Shown one piece after another: positions 44,601 to 51,664 of a DNA stretch of 64,000 nucleotides. Where the stretch lies: assembly GCA_026003355.1 (NCBI GenBank), contig BPHC01000005.1:62001-126000 (forward strand), given 5' to 3'. The first letter of the stretch is position 1; each line of letters opens with the position of its first letter. Below the pieces are notes generated by a model that was given only the letters and a program-made list of their open reading frames with translations, searched no databases and was not told the DNA's origin. A program made the translations under genes and the position numbers. Source of the stretch: Cyclobacteriaceae bacterium (GTDB lineage: Bacteria; Bacteroidota; Bacteroidia; Cytophagales; Cyclobacteriaceae).

Positions 44601-45011
44601 GTGTATAACTTTTTCGCTCAGCGCTTCGGGATACGAAACAATAACCGGGAGGGAATGATCCGACATGATGTGGTTCAGCACCCCGGTGCGCATCAGCACG
44701 TTGGCATTTTCTATCTCTTCGTATTCATAAGGCCGTTTGTACGACATGGGGAAAAAGAGCACCTCCTGCTCAAGCAGGTTTTGCAGATCGTTCTGAAAAT
44801 AGGCTGCTTCTTCCCTGTCGTGCAGCACAAACAGGGCCGGTTGCTGCAGGTTGCGGACTACAGCAGCGGCTATCAGGGCATCGAGGCTGCCCGACAGGCC
44901 CTTTATTTGAACACGCCGGGACGTACGAATGCTTTCGCTGAGCGTCTGTACCCAGCTGTCGTGCCGGTAGAGGTGTAAAAGTTCGTGCGGCCTCAAAACG
45001 AAATGGGGCAC
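41634..45011 (-). CDS. mfd: Mfd, transcription-repair coupling factor
   Basis: ATP-dependent translocase removing stalled RNA polymerase and recruiting UvrA, about 1125 residues. UvrB-homology region in the first 350, the CarD/RID RNA-polymerase-interacting domain near 430-500 (FVTHIDYGIAKFAGLEKKEI), helicase Walker A GDVGFGKTEVA near 590, DEEQKFG near 690 and the TRG/D7 C-terminus. The longest frame starts at a GTG (45011), but a TATCTTTG -7 element ends exactly on its first base, so the TTG at 44996, five codons on and just before PHELLHLYRHD, may be the true start. Confidence 0.95.
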   Translation of the reverse strand: MPHFVLRPHELLHLYRHDSWVQTLSESIRTSRRVQIKGLSGSLDALIAAAVVRNLQQPALFVLHDREEAAYFQNDLQNLLEQEVLFFPMSYKRPYEYEEIENANVLMRTGVLNHIMSDHSLPVIVSYPEALSEKVIHRRSLTASTFAVRRGHELNVSFLEEFLHTCGFEKTDFVYEAGQFAVRGGIIDVFSFAHELPYRIELAGNEVESLRSFDPASQLSVENHEQINLVPNIQTRFVHEDRQSFLEFIPENTLLWFKDIRLTEDVLARQFEKVGAVFEKLKSSSSGAATALPPEHLFETLSSFNGAAVRFRQIEFGQRFAASEAQVFTWQSAGQPGFQKNFELLAANLDELGQKGYRCFIAAEMPRQHDRLARIFEEIRPGLTFIPLSFPLRQGFVDHLLKTACYTDHQIFERFHRYHAREKFSKSKALTLRELQTLKPGDFVTHIDYGIAKFAGLEKKEINGRQQELIRLVYRDDDVLYVSIHALHKISKYTGKEGTPPVISKLGTQEWEQKKARVKKKVQDIAKDLIRLYAKRKSSPGYAFSPDSYLQAELESSFIYEDTPDQARATEEVKRDMEAPHPMDRLICGDVGFGKTEVAIRAAFKAVTDGKQVAVLVPTTILAFQHYRTFTERLQGLPVTIDYVSRFRTTAEVKSILSKVREGKLDILIGTHRIVSKDVQFKDLGLLIVDEEQKFGVKVKEKLKEFKVNVDVLTLTATPIPRTLHFSLMGARDLSIIATPPPNRQPVTTELHTFHETIIRDAISFELRRGGQVFFVHNRISDIDEVAHLVFRLVPDARIAVAHGQMNGDQLEKTMLKFINGEYDVLVSTNIIESGLDIPNANTMIINQAHMFGLSDLHQMRGRVGRSNKKAFCYLLTPPASLLTADSRKRLAALEEFSDLGDGFKVAMRDLDIRGAGNLLGAEQSGFINDLGFDTYHKILDDAIQELKETEFKELFASELAQKAKLLVQDCTVETDLEILIPEWYVSSITERLQLYARLDNIKNENELNAFTTELLDRFGEIPEPVHELIHSVRLRWLGEEAGFEKIALKNGSFKGHFTSSRPDYFNSPVFGKILRYIQAHPRTCRLRDQNGKAMVIIESIAHVRQAIAVLRQMLETGVETAVRN

Positions 45012-45018
45012 AAAGATA
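45011..45018 (-). promoter_or_regulatory. -7 promoter element TATCTTTG of mfd
   Basis: Exact TAnnTTTG match on the minus strand, overlapping the GTG used as the longest possible mfd start. Favours a start codon slightly further downstream. Confidence 0.4.
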
Positions 45019-45078
45019 AAAACGGAAGCCGATAACAGGGTTTAATGAAAAATGTATATTTCGAACAAGGTGCCGGAT

Positions 45079-45270
45079 ATGGAACAGGTAAAGCTTTTTA
45101 TTCTTCTGGTTCTGGCTGCAGCGTTGCTGTTTATGCTGCTGGGGCTTTACCGGCCGCGCCTGGTGTTGTGGTGGGAAGATGTGCAGAACCGAAGAAAAAT
45201 TTTACGCGTTTACGGATCCGTTGCAGCTGTGGCATTCCTTATTTATCTGCTGCTGCATTTGCTTATTTGA
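45079..45270 (+). CDS. Small two-helix membrane protein
   Basis: Product of 63 residues from the ATG at 45079 (72 if from 45052). Two hydrophobic helices (LFILLVLAAALLFMLLGLY and the C-terminal VAAVAFLIYLLLHLLI) flank a short basic loop with RPRLVLWWEDVQNRRKILR. Divergent from mfd and overlapping the 3' end of the methyltransferase gene by 8 bases on the other strand. Composition is that of a genuine membrane protein and not of an antisense shadow, because it lies mostly in the gap between mfd and the methyltransferase. Function unknown. Confidence 0.6.
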   Translation: MEQVKLFILLVLAAALLFMLLGLYRPRLVLWWEDVQNRRKILRVYGSVAAVAFLIYLLLHLLI

Positions 45271-46468
45271 TGCGTTTGGTGAGCAGCAGGTGCTTTCCGC
45301 TTACAGAGGTGCAGGCAATAAGGTAATCTTCGCCTGCGGCAGTGAGGTGATATTTTAAAGCCAGCCGGTTGGCGGCTACCGGGTAGTTGCGTACCAGCAC
45401 ATGTGCCCTGGCGCCATAAAGATTTTTTAAGGCATGTCCCGGCTTTAGCCCCGCCTCCACCCGGAACATTCTGCCCGGAAAATTTTCTATAGGACTATGG
45501 CTTGTGTACAGGTGGGTGTTGGGATGCAGTTTCAGCAACCCGAATCGGCCTGCTGCCAGTTTAAAGGCGCCGGCCTTCATTATGGCCAGGTTGGGTTCGT
45601 AAAGCCAGGTTAACGGAGCAGCGTATTGAACTTCTGCCTGCTGTTCTTCGGCAAAGGTAAAGGCAAACTCCATGCGGTTTCCGTTTTGAAAGTTTACCGT
45701 TTTTATGACCGGCTGTTGGGATAAGAAAGGCGTTGCCAGGAAAAGCAGTTCCTTTACTTCGTTGTTAACTGCCACCACGTGCACTTCGGTAGTTTGGGGC
45801 AGTTGCCGCAGGCCTTCGCTTATATCGAGCAGGGGCGATGTTTTTAGCAGAAAGTTGGGCGAGGAGGCGAATATCAGGTTTTGCAGGGCCGTAATATCGG
45901 GTGAACAATCCTGCAACCGTATGGCTTTGCTGCCCCGCGAAGATTTGCGCGAAGGGTCGGCATAGACCAAATCGAATTTTCCAAGGTTCTGTTTCAGAAA
46001 ATCGTGCGCTGTTAAAGCATGATAATGAATATTTTTTGCACCCAACACCTGGTGGTTATGCCGGCTTATTTCCAGCAGCGAAGCATCGGGCTCTACATAC
46101 GCTACTTCCTGAAAAAGGGTGCTCAGGTAAAAAGTATCCACACCCATGCCACCGGTAAGGTCGGCAGCCTGCGCGGGGTTTTGACCAACAAAGGGCATAA
46201 TCAGCCCGGTTTTGTAACGGGCCGTGATTTCGGACGAACACTGTTCAAGAGCAACCGCAGGGGGATAAACAATGCCTGGCGTTTGATACCAAAGGGGCAG
46301 CTTTTCTTTGGCTTTTCTTCTTCCCTTAAGCTGCCGGGCAAGCAGGCGGGTGGGCAAGCCCAGGAGCGTATCGTGTTTCAGCAAAAGCTCCTGTTCGTCC
46401 AGACCTGCATTTTCCTGAATAAACCGGATAACTTCGGGAGAAGATAATTTTTCAATCCAGGGGGGCAT
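45263..46468 (-). CDS. Class I methyltransferase with THUMP-like domain
   Basis: RNA-methyltransferase-like protein of 401 residues. N-terminal helical region, then Rossmann fold with AADLTGGMGVDTFYLS (SAM motif I), VEPDASLLEISRHN, DLVYADPSRKSSRGSKAI (catalytic-type DPSRK), and a C-terminal THUMP-like segment with LWYQTPG-type upstream and GHALKNLYGARAHVLVRNYP near the end. This family is typical of Bacteroidota; the RNA target is not established. The ATG at 46468 is used, not an upstream TTG. It lies 49 bp downstream of asd. Confidence 0.85.
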   Translation of the reverse strand: MPPWIEKLSSPEVIRFIQENAGLDEQELLLKHDTLLGLPTRLLARQLKGRRKAKEKLPLWYQTPGIVYPPAVALEQCSSEITARYKTGLIMPFVGQNPAQAADLTGGMGVDTFYLSTLFQEVAYVEPDASLLEISRHNHQVLGAKNIHYHALTAHDFLKQNLGKFDLVYADPSRKSSRGSKAIRLQDCSPDITALQNLIFASSPNFLLKTSPLLDISEGLRQLPQTTEVHVVAVNNEVKELLFLATPFLSQQPVIKTVNFQNGNRMEFAFTFAEEQQAEVQYAAPLTWLYEPNLAIMKAGAFKLAAGRFGLLKLHPNTHLYTSHSPIENFPGRMFRVEAGLKPGHALKNLYGARAHVLVRNYPVAANRLALKYHLTAAGEDYLIACTSVSGKHLLLTKRIK

Positions 46469-46517
46469 ACTTCCGCGCAATAAAGGTAAGCAGCAATTGC
46501 CCGGAAGAAAGCGGGTT

Positions 46518-47510
46518 TTAATACACCAGGCTGCGCTCCATCATAAACTCGGCTATTTGTACGGCATTGGTGGCTGCGCCCTTGCGCAGGTTGTCGGCCA
46601 CAATCCACAGGTTAACCGTATTGGGCTGGGACTCGTCACGCCTGATGCGCCCCACAAACACCTCATCGCGGCCACGGCTGTTTACTGGCATGGGATAGAT
46701 GTTGTTTTTGGGGTCATCCTGAACAATAATGCCCGGCGTGCTGGCCAGAATGCACCGGATTTCGCTGCAGGTAAAGTCGTGATAAAACTCTGCATTAACC
46801 GATTCGGCATGGCCACCCAGCGTGGGCACCCGAACGGCCGTAGCCGTAATGCCTATGGTGGGGTCGCTTAAAATTTTGCGCGTTTCGTTTACAATTTTCA
46901 TCTCCTCTTTGGTGTATCCGTTATCCAGAAAGGAGTCGATATGCGGCAGGGTATTGAGATCGATGGCGTGCGGATACACCTTCGGGCCGGCAACGCCCTT
47001 GCGTTCGTTAAGGAGTTGCTCCACGGCATCTTTGCCCGTTCCGGTTACAGCCTGATAGGTCGAAACCACTATGCGTTTTAGTTTGAATTTTACATGCAGG
47101 GACGCCAGCACCATAACCATTTGAATGGTAGAGCAATTCGGGTTGGCGATAATGCGGTCGTCAATGGTAAGTTCATGCCCGTTGATTTCCGGAACGATAA
47201 GCTTCTTACCGGGATCCATGCGCCAGGCCGAGGAGTTATCAATAACGATGCATCCCTTTTCGGCATAACGGGGGGCCCACTCCAGCGAAGTGCCTGCACC
47301 GGCCGAGAAGATCGCTAAGTCGGGCGCAAGGTTACAAACTTCTTCAATGGAGCGTATGGGATACTCCTTTCCTTTAAAGGGCACTACCTGACCAACCGAC
47401 TTTTCAGAAGCAACCAGATACAATTCATCGAATGGAAAATTGCGCTCCTGGAGCACGGTTAAGATTTCCTGACCCACCAAACCGGTGGCGCCCACAACTG
47501 CTAACTTCAT
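46518..47510 (-). CDS. asd: Aspartate-semialdehyde dehydrogenase
   Basis: Cytosolic NADPH-dependent enzyme of the lysine/threonine/methionine and diaminopimelate branch, 330 residues. NADP-binding GATGLVGQEIL at the N-terminus, catalytic Cys in ANPNCSTIQ, and the GGHAESVNAEF active-site His. Start at ATG 47510 (MKLAVVGATG) rather than the longer frame. No other lysine-pathway gene is adjacent. Its promoter region is back-to-back with that of the divergent LTD-protein gene. Confidence 0.97.
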   Translation of the reverse strand: MKLAVVGATGLVGQEILTVLQERNFPFDELYLVASEKSVGQVVPFKGKEYPIRSIEEVCNLAPDLAIFSAGAGTSLEWAPRYAEKGCIVIDNSSAWRMDPGKKLIVPEINGHELTIDDRIIANPNCSTIQMVMVLASLHVKFKLKRIVVSTYQAVTGTGKDAVEQLLNERKGVAGPKVYPHAIDLNTLPHIDSFLDNGYTKEEMKIVNETRKILSDPTIGITATAVRVPTLGGHAESVNAEFYHDFTCSEIRCILASTPGIIVQDDPKNNIYPMPVNSRGRDEVFVGRIRRDESQPNTVNLWIVADNLRKGAATNAVQIAEFMMERSLVY

Positions 47511-47528
47511 GTTCTTTTTACGATTAAC

Positions 47529-47542
47529 AGCCCGCACGGGCT
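47529..47542. other. GC-rich hairpin in the asd leader
   Basis: AGCCCG and CGGGCT (47529-47534 and 47537-47542) flank a 2-base loop, followed by TTTT on the plus strand. In the asd 5' untranslated leader it could attenuate or only shield the start; too small for a riboswitch. Confidence 0.35.
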
Positions 47543-47564
47543 TTTACCAACTGTAAACCGGGCG

Positions 47565-47581
47565 CAAAAATACTATTTTTG
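47565..47581. promoter_or_regulatory. Palindromic back-to-back -7 elements of the divergent asd / LTD genes
   Basis: CAAAAATA-C-TATTTTTG is a perfect palindrome with one central base. Read left it gives TATTTTTG (47572-47565) for asd; read right, TATTTTTG (47574-47581) for the LTD gene. Both match TAnnTTTG exactly, so two polymerases could not occupy them at the same time. Confidence 0.6.
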
Positions 47582-47621
47582 GATAAGCCAAAATTTCTAC
47601 TACGGATATTTTAGTTGAAAG

Positions 47622-49925
47622 ATGCACCCGTTTCTGAAAATTTTTTCGGCTTTACTAACGACTGTTATGTTCGGAACCGTTTGCGCCCAGCTTACCGATG
47701 ATTTTTCAGACGGTGATTTTACCGCCAACCCGCCATGGAGCGGAAGCACCGCCAAATTTGCTGTTGATGCCCAGCGCCTGCGGCTCATGGCCCCTGCCAC
47801 TACCGATGTGGCCTGGCTTGCAACGCCTTCTGCGGCCATTGAAGATGCCGTGTGGGAATGCCGGGTACGCATGGAGTTTAACCCGTCATCAAGCAATTTT
47901 GTGCGCCTATACCTTACGTCCTCCCAGGAAGACCTTTCCGGCCCGCTTAACGGATATTTCGTTCTGATTGGCGGCACCGATGATGAAATTAGTTTGTTCC
48001 GCCAAACCGGTACAACCAGAACGAAAATCATTGACGGACTTAACGGGCGTGTTAATGCCGATCCGGTAGATGTTCGAGTCCGCGTTACCCGTTCGGCCGG
48101 GGGCGTGTGGCAGTTGTTTTCGGATGTGGGCCTTACCGGAAGTTTTGTGCAGGAAGGAATGGAAACCGACTTCACTCACCCGGCCGCTGAATGGTTCGGG
48201 GTGTTTTGCAGTTATACCGCCACCCGCTCCACTCTGTTTTACTTTGACGACTTTGTTGTTTCGGGCAATGCCTATGTTCCTCCTCCCCCGGCACAATACA
48301 AACAGGTTGTTTTTACCGAGCTTTTCCCCGACCCCGATCCCTCCATTGGTTTGCCGGCAGCAGAATTTGCAGAGCTGTATAACCGCTCGGGCACAGCGAT
48401 TAATCTGGCCGGCTGGAAGCTTTCCGATGCCACCTCATCTGCAATGCTGCCGCCTTTTAACCTGTTGCCGGGCAGGTATGTAATACTGGCACCCGATGCT
48501 GCGGCTTCGGCCTATCAGGCTTTTGGCGATGTAATTGGAATAAGTGCATTTCCCACCCTCAACAACAGTGCTGATAACCTGCAGCTGCGCGATGCCTATA
48601 ACAACCTGATTGATGAAGTAAAATACACCGATGCCTGGTACAGGGATGCAGATAAGAAAAACGGTGGATGGACGCTTGAGCTTATTGACGAAAACAACAT
48701 CTGTGCCGAAGAAGACAACTGGGCCGCTTCCGAACATGTCTCGGGGGGCACACCCGGTCGCGAAAACTCCATACGGGGCAGTAATCCCGATGTCTTCGGG
48801 CCGAAGTTGCTGTCGGCTTTCCCCGAAAGTCCTGAGCTGCTTAAACTGACCTTTGATGAAAAAATGAATGCGGCACTGCCCCCGCCTGAAAGTTTCAGCA
48901 TAACACCGGCATTGGGCATAAGTACGGTAAGCTTTGGAACCTCCATGCGCGAAATGGCGCTGCAGCTTACCGGCAGCCTCCAGCCCCAAACCGAATATAC
49001 CATTGTTGCAAACCAGGTCTATGATTGCGCCGGAAACCCCATACAGGAAAACTTTAGCAGCGCAAAGTTTGGACTGCCCGGGCGGGCCCTGCCTGGCGAA
49101 GTGGTTATACATGAACTGTTGTTTAACCCGCGACCATTTGGCGTTGACTTTGTTGAAGTGTATAACCGGTCGTCCAAATACCTTAATCTTATAAACTGGA
49201 AGGTGGGCAATTACAACGGTTATGCGTTTACCAACCCTCAAACCATTACTTCAGACAACCTTTTGTTACCGCCCGGTGGTATCATGGCATTTACTACCGA
49301 TCCGCTTACCCTGCAGGCGCACTATCCGCGGGCTGCTTCGGGAATGATAATAAAAGTGCCGGCCCTTCCTGATTTTCCTGATGACGAAGGATCGGTAAGC
49401 ATTCTGACTGATAATAACGAGCTGTCTGATTATTTTATCTACAACCGGAACTATCATTCGGTTTTTTTACGCAACACGGAGGGTGTTTCGTTGGAGCGTA
49501 TTGATGCGCAGGCCGAAACCAACAGTGCGCACAACTGGAAATCGGCCGCCACCGCTGCCGGCTATGCAACACCGGGGCTTCCCAACTCAAATGCCGTGGT
49601 TGCCGGGGTGGCTTCGGGGCGCGTAGAGGTTGTTCCGCAGGTATTTGTACCACATTATAGTTACCCCGATTTTGCCGAGATACGATATGCCTTTGAAACA
49701 GGAGGCAAGGTAGCCAATGTTAAAATTTTGGATCAGCAGGGGCGGGAGATAAAAGTTGTTGCCAGCAACGAGCTTTTGGGCACGGAAGGCTTTTTCAGGT
49801 GGGATGGCGATCGAACAGACGGAACCAAAGCCAGGCCCGGCTATTACGTGGTGTGGTTTGAAGTGTTCGACCAGTCTGGACGAACGGAAACATTCCGCAA
49901 ACGCGTAGTTGTTGGCGTGCAGTAG
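47622..49925 (+). CDS. Secreted protein with two lamin-tail domains and T9SS-like C-terminus
   Basis: Extracellular protein of 767 residues with signal peptide (to about 22). Residues 23-215 form a beta-rich lectin/LamG-like sandwich, then LTD 1 (about 225-375, QVVFTELFPDPDPSIGLPA and WKLSDA), a Big_5-like Ig domain (about 385-480, PELLKLTFDEKMNAALPPPE), LTD 2 (about 490-640, VVIHELLFNPRPFGVDFVE), and a C-terminal FlgD-like Ig (about 668-767, ending PGYYVVWFEVFDQSG). Such C-termini often act as type IX cargo signals, fitting the porG/porE/gldJ genes in this window. Substrate or partner unknown. Confidence 0.82.
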   Translation: MHPFLKIFSALLTTVMFGTVCAQLTDDFSDGDFTANPPWSGSTAKFAVDAQRLRLMAPATTDVAWLATPSAAIEDAVWECRVRMEFNPSSSNFVRLYLTSSQEDLSGPLNGYFVLIGGTDDEISLFRQTGTTRTKIIDGLNGRVNADPVDVRVRVTRSAGGVWQLFSDVGLTGSFVQEGMETDFTHPAAEWFGVFCSYTATRSTLFYFDDFVVSGNAYVPPPPAQYKQVVFTELFPDPDPSIGLPAAEFAELYNRSGTAINLAGWKLSDATSSAMLPPFNLLPGRYVILAPDAAASAYQAFGDVIGISAFPTLNNSADNLQLRDAYNNLIDEVKYTDAWYRDADKKNGGWTLELIDENNICAEEDNWAASEHVSGGTPGRENSIRGSNPDVFGPKLLSAFPESPELLKLTFDEKMNAALPPPESFSITPALGISTVSFGTSMREMALQLTGSLQPQTEYTIVANQVYDCAGNPIQENFSSAKFGLPGRALPGEVVIHELLFNPRPFGVDFVEVYNRSSKYLNLINWKVGNYNGYAFTNPQTITSDNLLLPPGGIMAFTTDPLTLQAHYPRAASGMIIKVPALPDFPDDEGSVSILTDNNELSDYFIYNRNYHSVFLRNTEGVSLERIDAQAETNSAHNWKSAATAAGYATPGLPNSNAVVAGVASGRVEVVPQVFVPHYSYPDFAEIRYAFETGGKVANVKILDQQGREIKVVASNELLGTEGFFRWDGDRTDGTKARPGYYVVWFEVFDQSGRTETFRKRVVVGVQ

Positions 49926-49942
49926 CAAGGGGGTGTGCGTGT

Positions 49943-51655
49943 TTACCTGCCGTAAAACCGCCACTGTGTGCTGAAATTGCGCGATAGGGGCGCGTTGGTT
50001 AACAGGGCCCGGAGCAATTCCACAGGCATGCTGTTTTCGGCCATTACGGCATCATGAAACTGTTTATAGGTCATCTTGCCGCTGTCTACCAGTTCTTTTT
50101 TTAAGGCGTAAAACTGCAGGGCGCCCATCATATACGCCAGCTGGTAAAGGGGGCCATAGCGCCCGGTGAACGACCGGCGTACTTCGCCCTCGGCATTAGC
50201 CCGTTCGTGTCCTACGCGGTCCACCAGAAAATCAATGCACTGCCGGGGCGTCCACACGCCCAGATGGTAATTCAGCGAGAAGATAATGCGCGCACAACGG
50301 TGCATCCGCCAGAACAGCATGCCGATGCGGTCTTCGGCATTGCGCGGAAAATTCATATCCCATAAAATCATCTCCCAGTACAGGGCCCAGCCTTCCGTCC
50401 AGAAGGGTGTGCGGAAATTGCGGTATGCCTTGTTTCGGTTGTTCATAAACTGTTGCAGGTGGTGGCCGGCAATGAGTTCATGATGTACCGTGGCGCGCGA
50501 AAAGTGGGGGTTGTTGCCGCGCATGCTCATCAGCTTGTCTTCATGGTCCATGCTTTGGGTGGGGTAGGAAATCTGGAAAAGTTCACCGCCCAGAAAGAAG
50601 GGGCTAACAAGTTGTTGTTCCGGGGTCATCATGCGCATGCGCCAGGTTTCTTCTGCCAGCGGCGGAATGGTTATCAGGTCGTTCTTTTTCAGAAAATCAA
50701 CCGATTGGTTGTACAGGTCCAGCATGGCTTCGGGCTGGCGACCGGGCGGAACGAAACTCTGCTTGACTTTTTCGAGGGCCTTTTTCCAGTCGTTACCAAA
50801 GCCCAGCTCGGCACTGGCTTTCAGCATTTCGCGGTCACACCAGGCAAATTCCTTTTGGGCAATATCAATAAGCTCTTCGGGAGTATAAGGAATAAATTCC
50901 AGCCTGAGCTGGCGGATGATTTCATCGCGCCCGATGGGCTGGCCGATTATGCCGCTTCCGTCATCTTTTGGAAGGCGTGCCATATCTGTTTTTTTCTTCA
51001 GGGCTTGTGCATAGGCGCCTAACAGGGTATCCAGTTGCTGACAGGGCTTTTGTACCCACCAGGTGAATAACGGGTCATACTGATTGTAAAAACCGTAAAC
51101 ACTGCGCAGGGCGTTTTTCAGGCCGCCAACCGTTTCTACGGCACGGTTAATGATTTCGGGAGGCAGGCTGGGCTGCCGGGACAGTTGTTGCATGGCCTCT
51201 TCCATCTGCCTGCGTACCTGGTTAAGGGTTTGGGCTACTTCTTCGCTGTTTAAGGTGTAGCCTCTTCTGCGCTTTTTTTCCAGCTCATATAGGGGGTCGG
51301 CCATGGCCACATACTTTCTTATCTGGTTGTATTCTTTTTCTTCTACCGACAGCTGATACAGCGCGTCTTCCAGGTTTCTTTTAAAGAGGATGTAATCTAC
51401 CTTACCCCCCTGCGAAAAGGTTTCAAACGGCAGTTCTTCAAGTTGCTTCAGGTAACTGGTATAAAATTCTTTAAGCCGTTCTCGGCGTTCGGGCGAGTTG
51501 GCAATGGTGTAAAACCGCATGAGGCTGCCGCGATCGGCCTCGAAGTTTACCATCAGATGATGCACTTCGCTGGTTTGCCGGAACAACAGGCCGGTTTGGG
51601 CAACACCGGTTAACCCGGCCGGCAGAAGCAACAAGCAGAGGAGATGTTTTTTCAT
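49943..51655 (-). CDS. DUF885 exported metallopeptidase-like protein
   Basis: Protein of 570 residues with signal peptide ending in GVAQ. The motif VHHELIAGHHLQQF near residue 392 is the HExxxHH-type zinc site of DUF885, a mostly helical family related to M32-like peptidases; the further FWTEGWALYWEMILWD motif supplies the distal glutamate. Length is normal. Convergent with the LTD gene (17-bp gap) and 9 bp downstream of the penicillin acylase gene, so the two hydrolases are probably one transcript. Confidence 0.88.
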   Translation of the reverse strand: MKKHLLCLLLLPAGLTGVAQTGLLFRQTSEVHHLMVNFEADRGSLMRFYTIANSPERRERLKEFYTSYLKQLEELPFETFSQGGKVDYILFKRNLEDALYQLSVEEKEYNQIRKYVAMADPLYELEKKRRRGYTLNSEEVAQTLNQVRRQMEEAMQQLSRQPSLPPEIINRAVETVGGLKNALRSVYGFYNQYDPLFTWWVQKPCQQLDTLLGAYAQALKKKTDMARLPKDDGSGIIGQPIGRDEIIRQLRLEFIPYTPEELIDIAQKEFAWCDREMLKASAELGFGNDWKKALEKVKQSFVPPGRQPEAMLDLYNQSVDFLKKNDLITIPPLAEETWRMRMMTPEQQLVSPFFLGGELFQISYPTQSMDHEDKLMSMRGNNPHFSRATVHHELIAGHHLQQFMNNRNKAYRNFRTPFWTEGWALYWEMILWDMNFPRNAEDRIGMLFWRMHRCARIIFSLNYHLGVWTPRQCIDFLVDRVGHERANAEGEVRRSFTGRYGPLYQLAYMMGALQFYALKKELVDSGKMTYKQFHDAVMAENSMPVELLRALLTNAPLSRNFSTQWRFYGR

Positions 51656-51664
51656 AGGTAATGA

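Noticed and set aside
47511-47621. Lysine riboswitch in front of asd
   Set aside because: The gap is too short and contains only a 14-base hairpin and promoter boxes.
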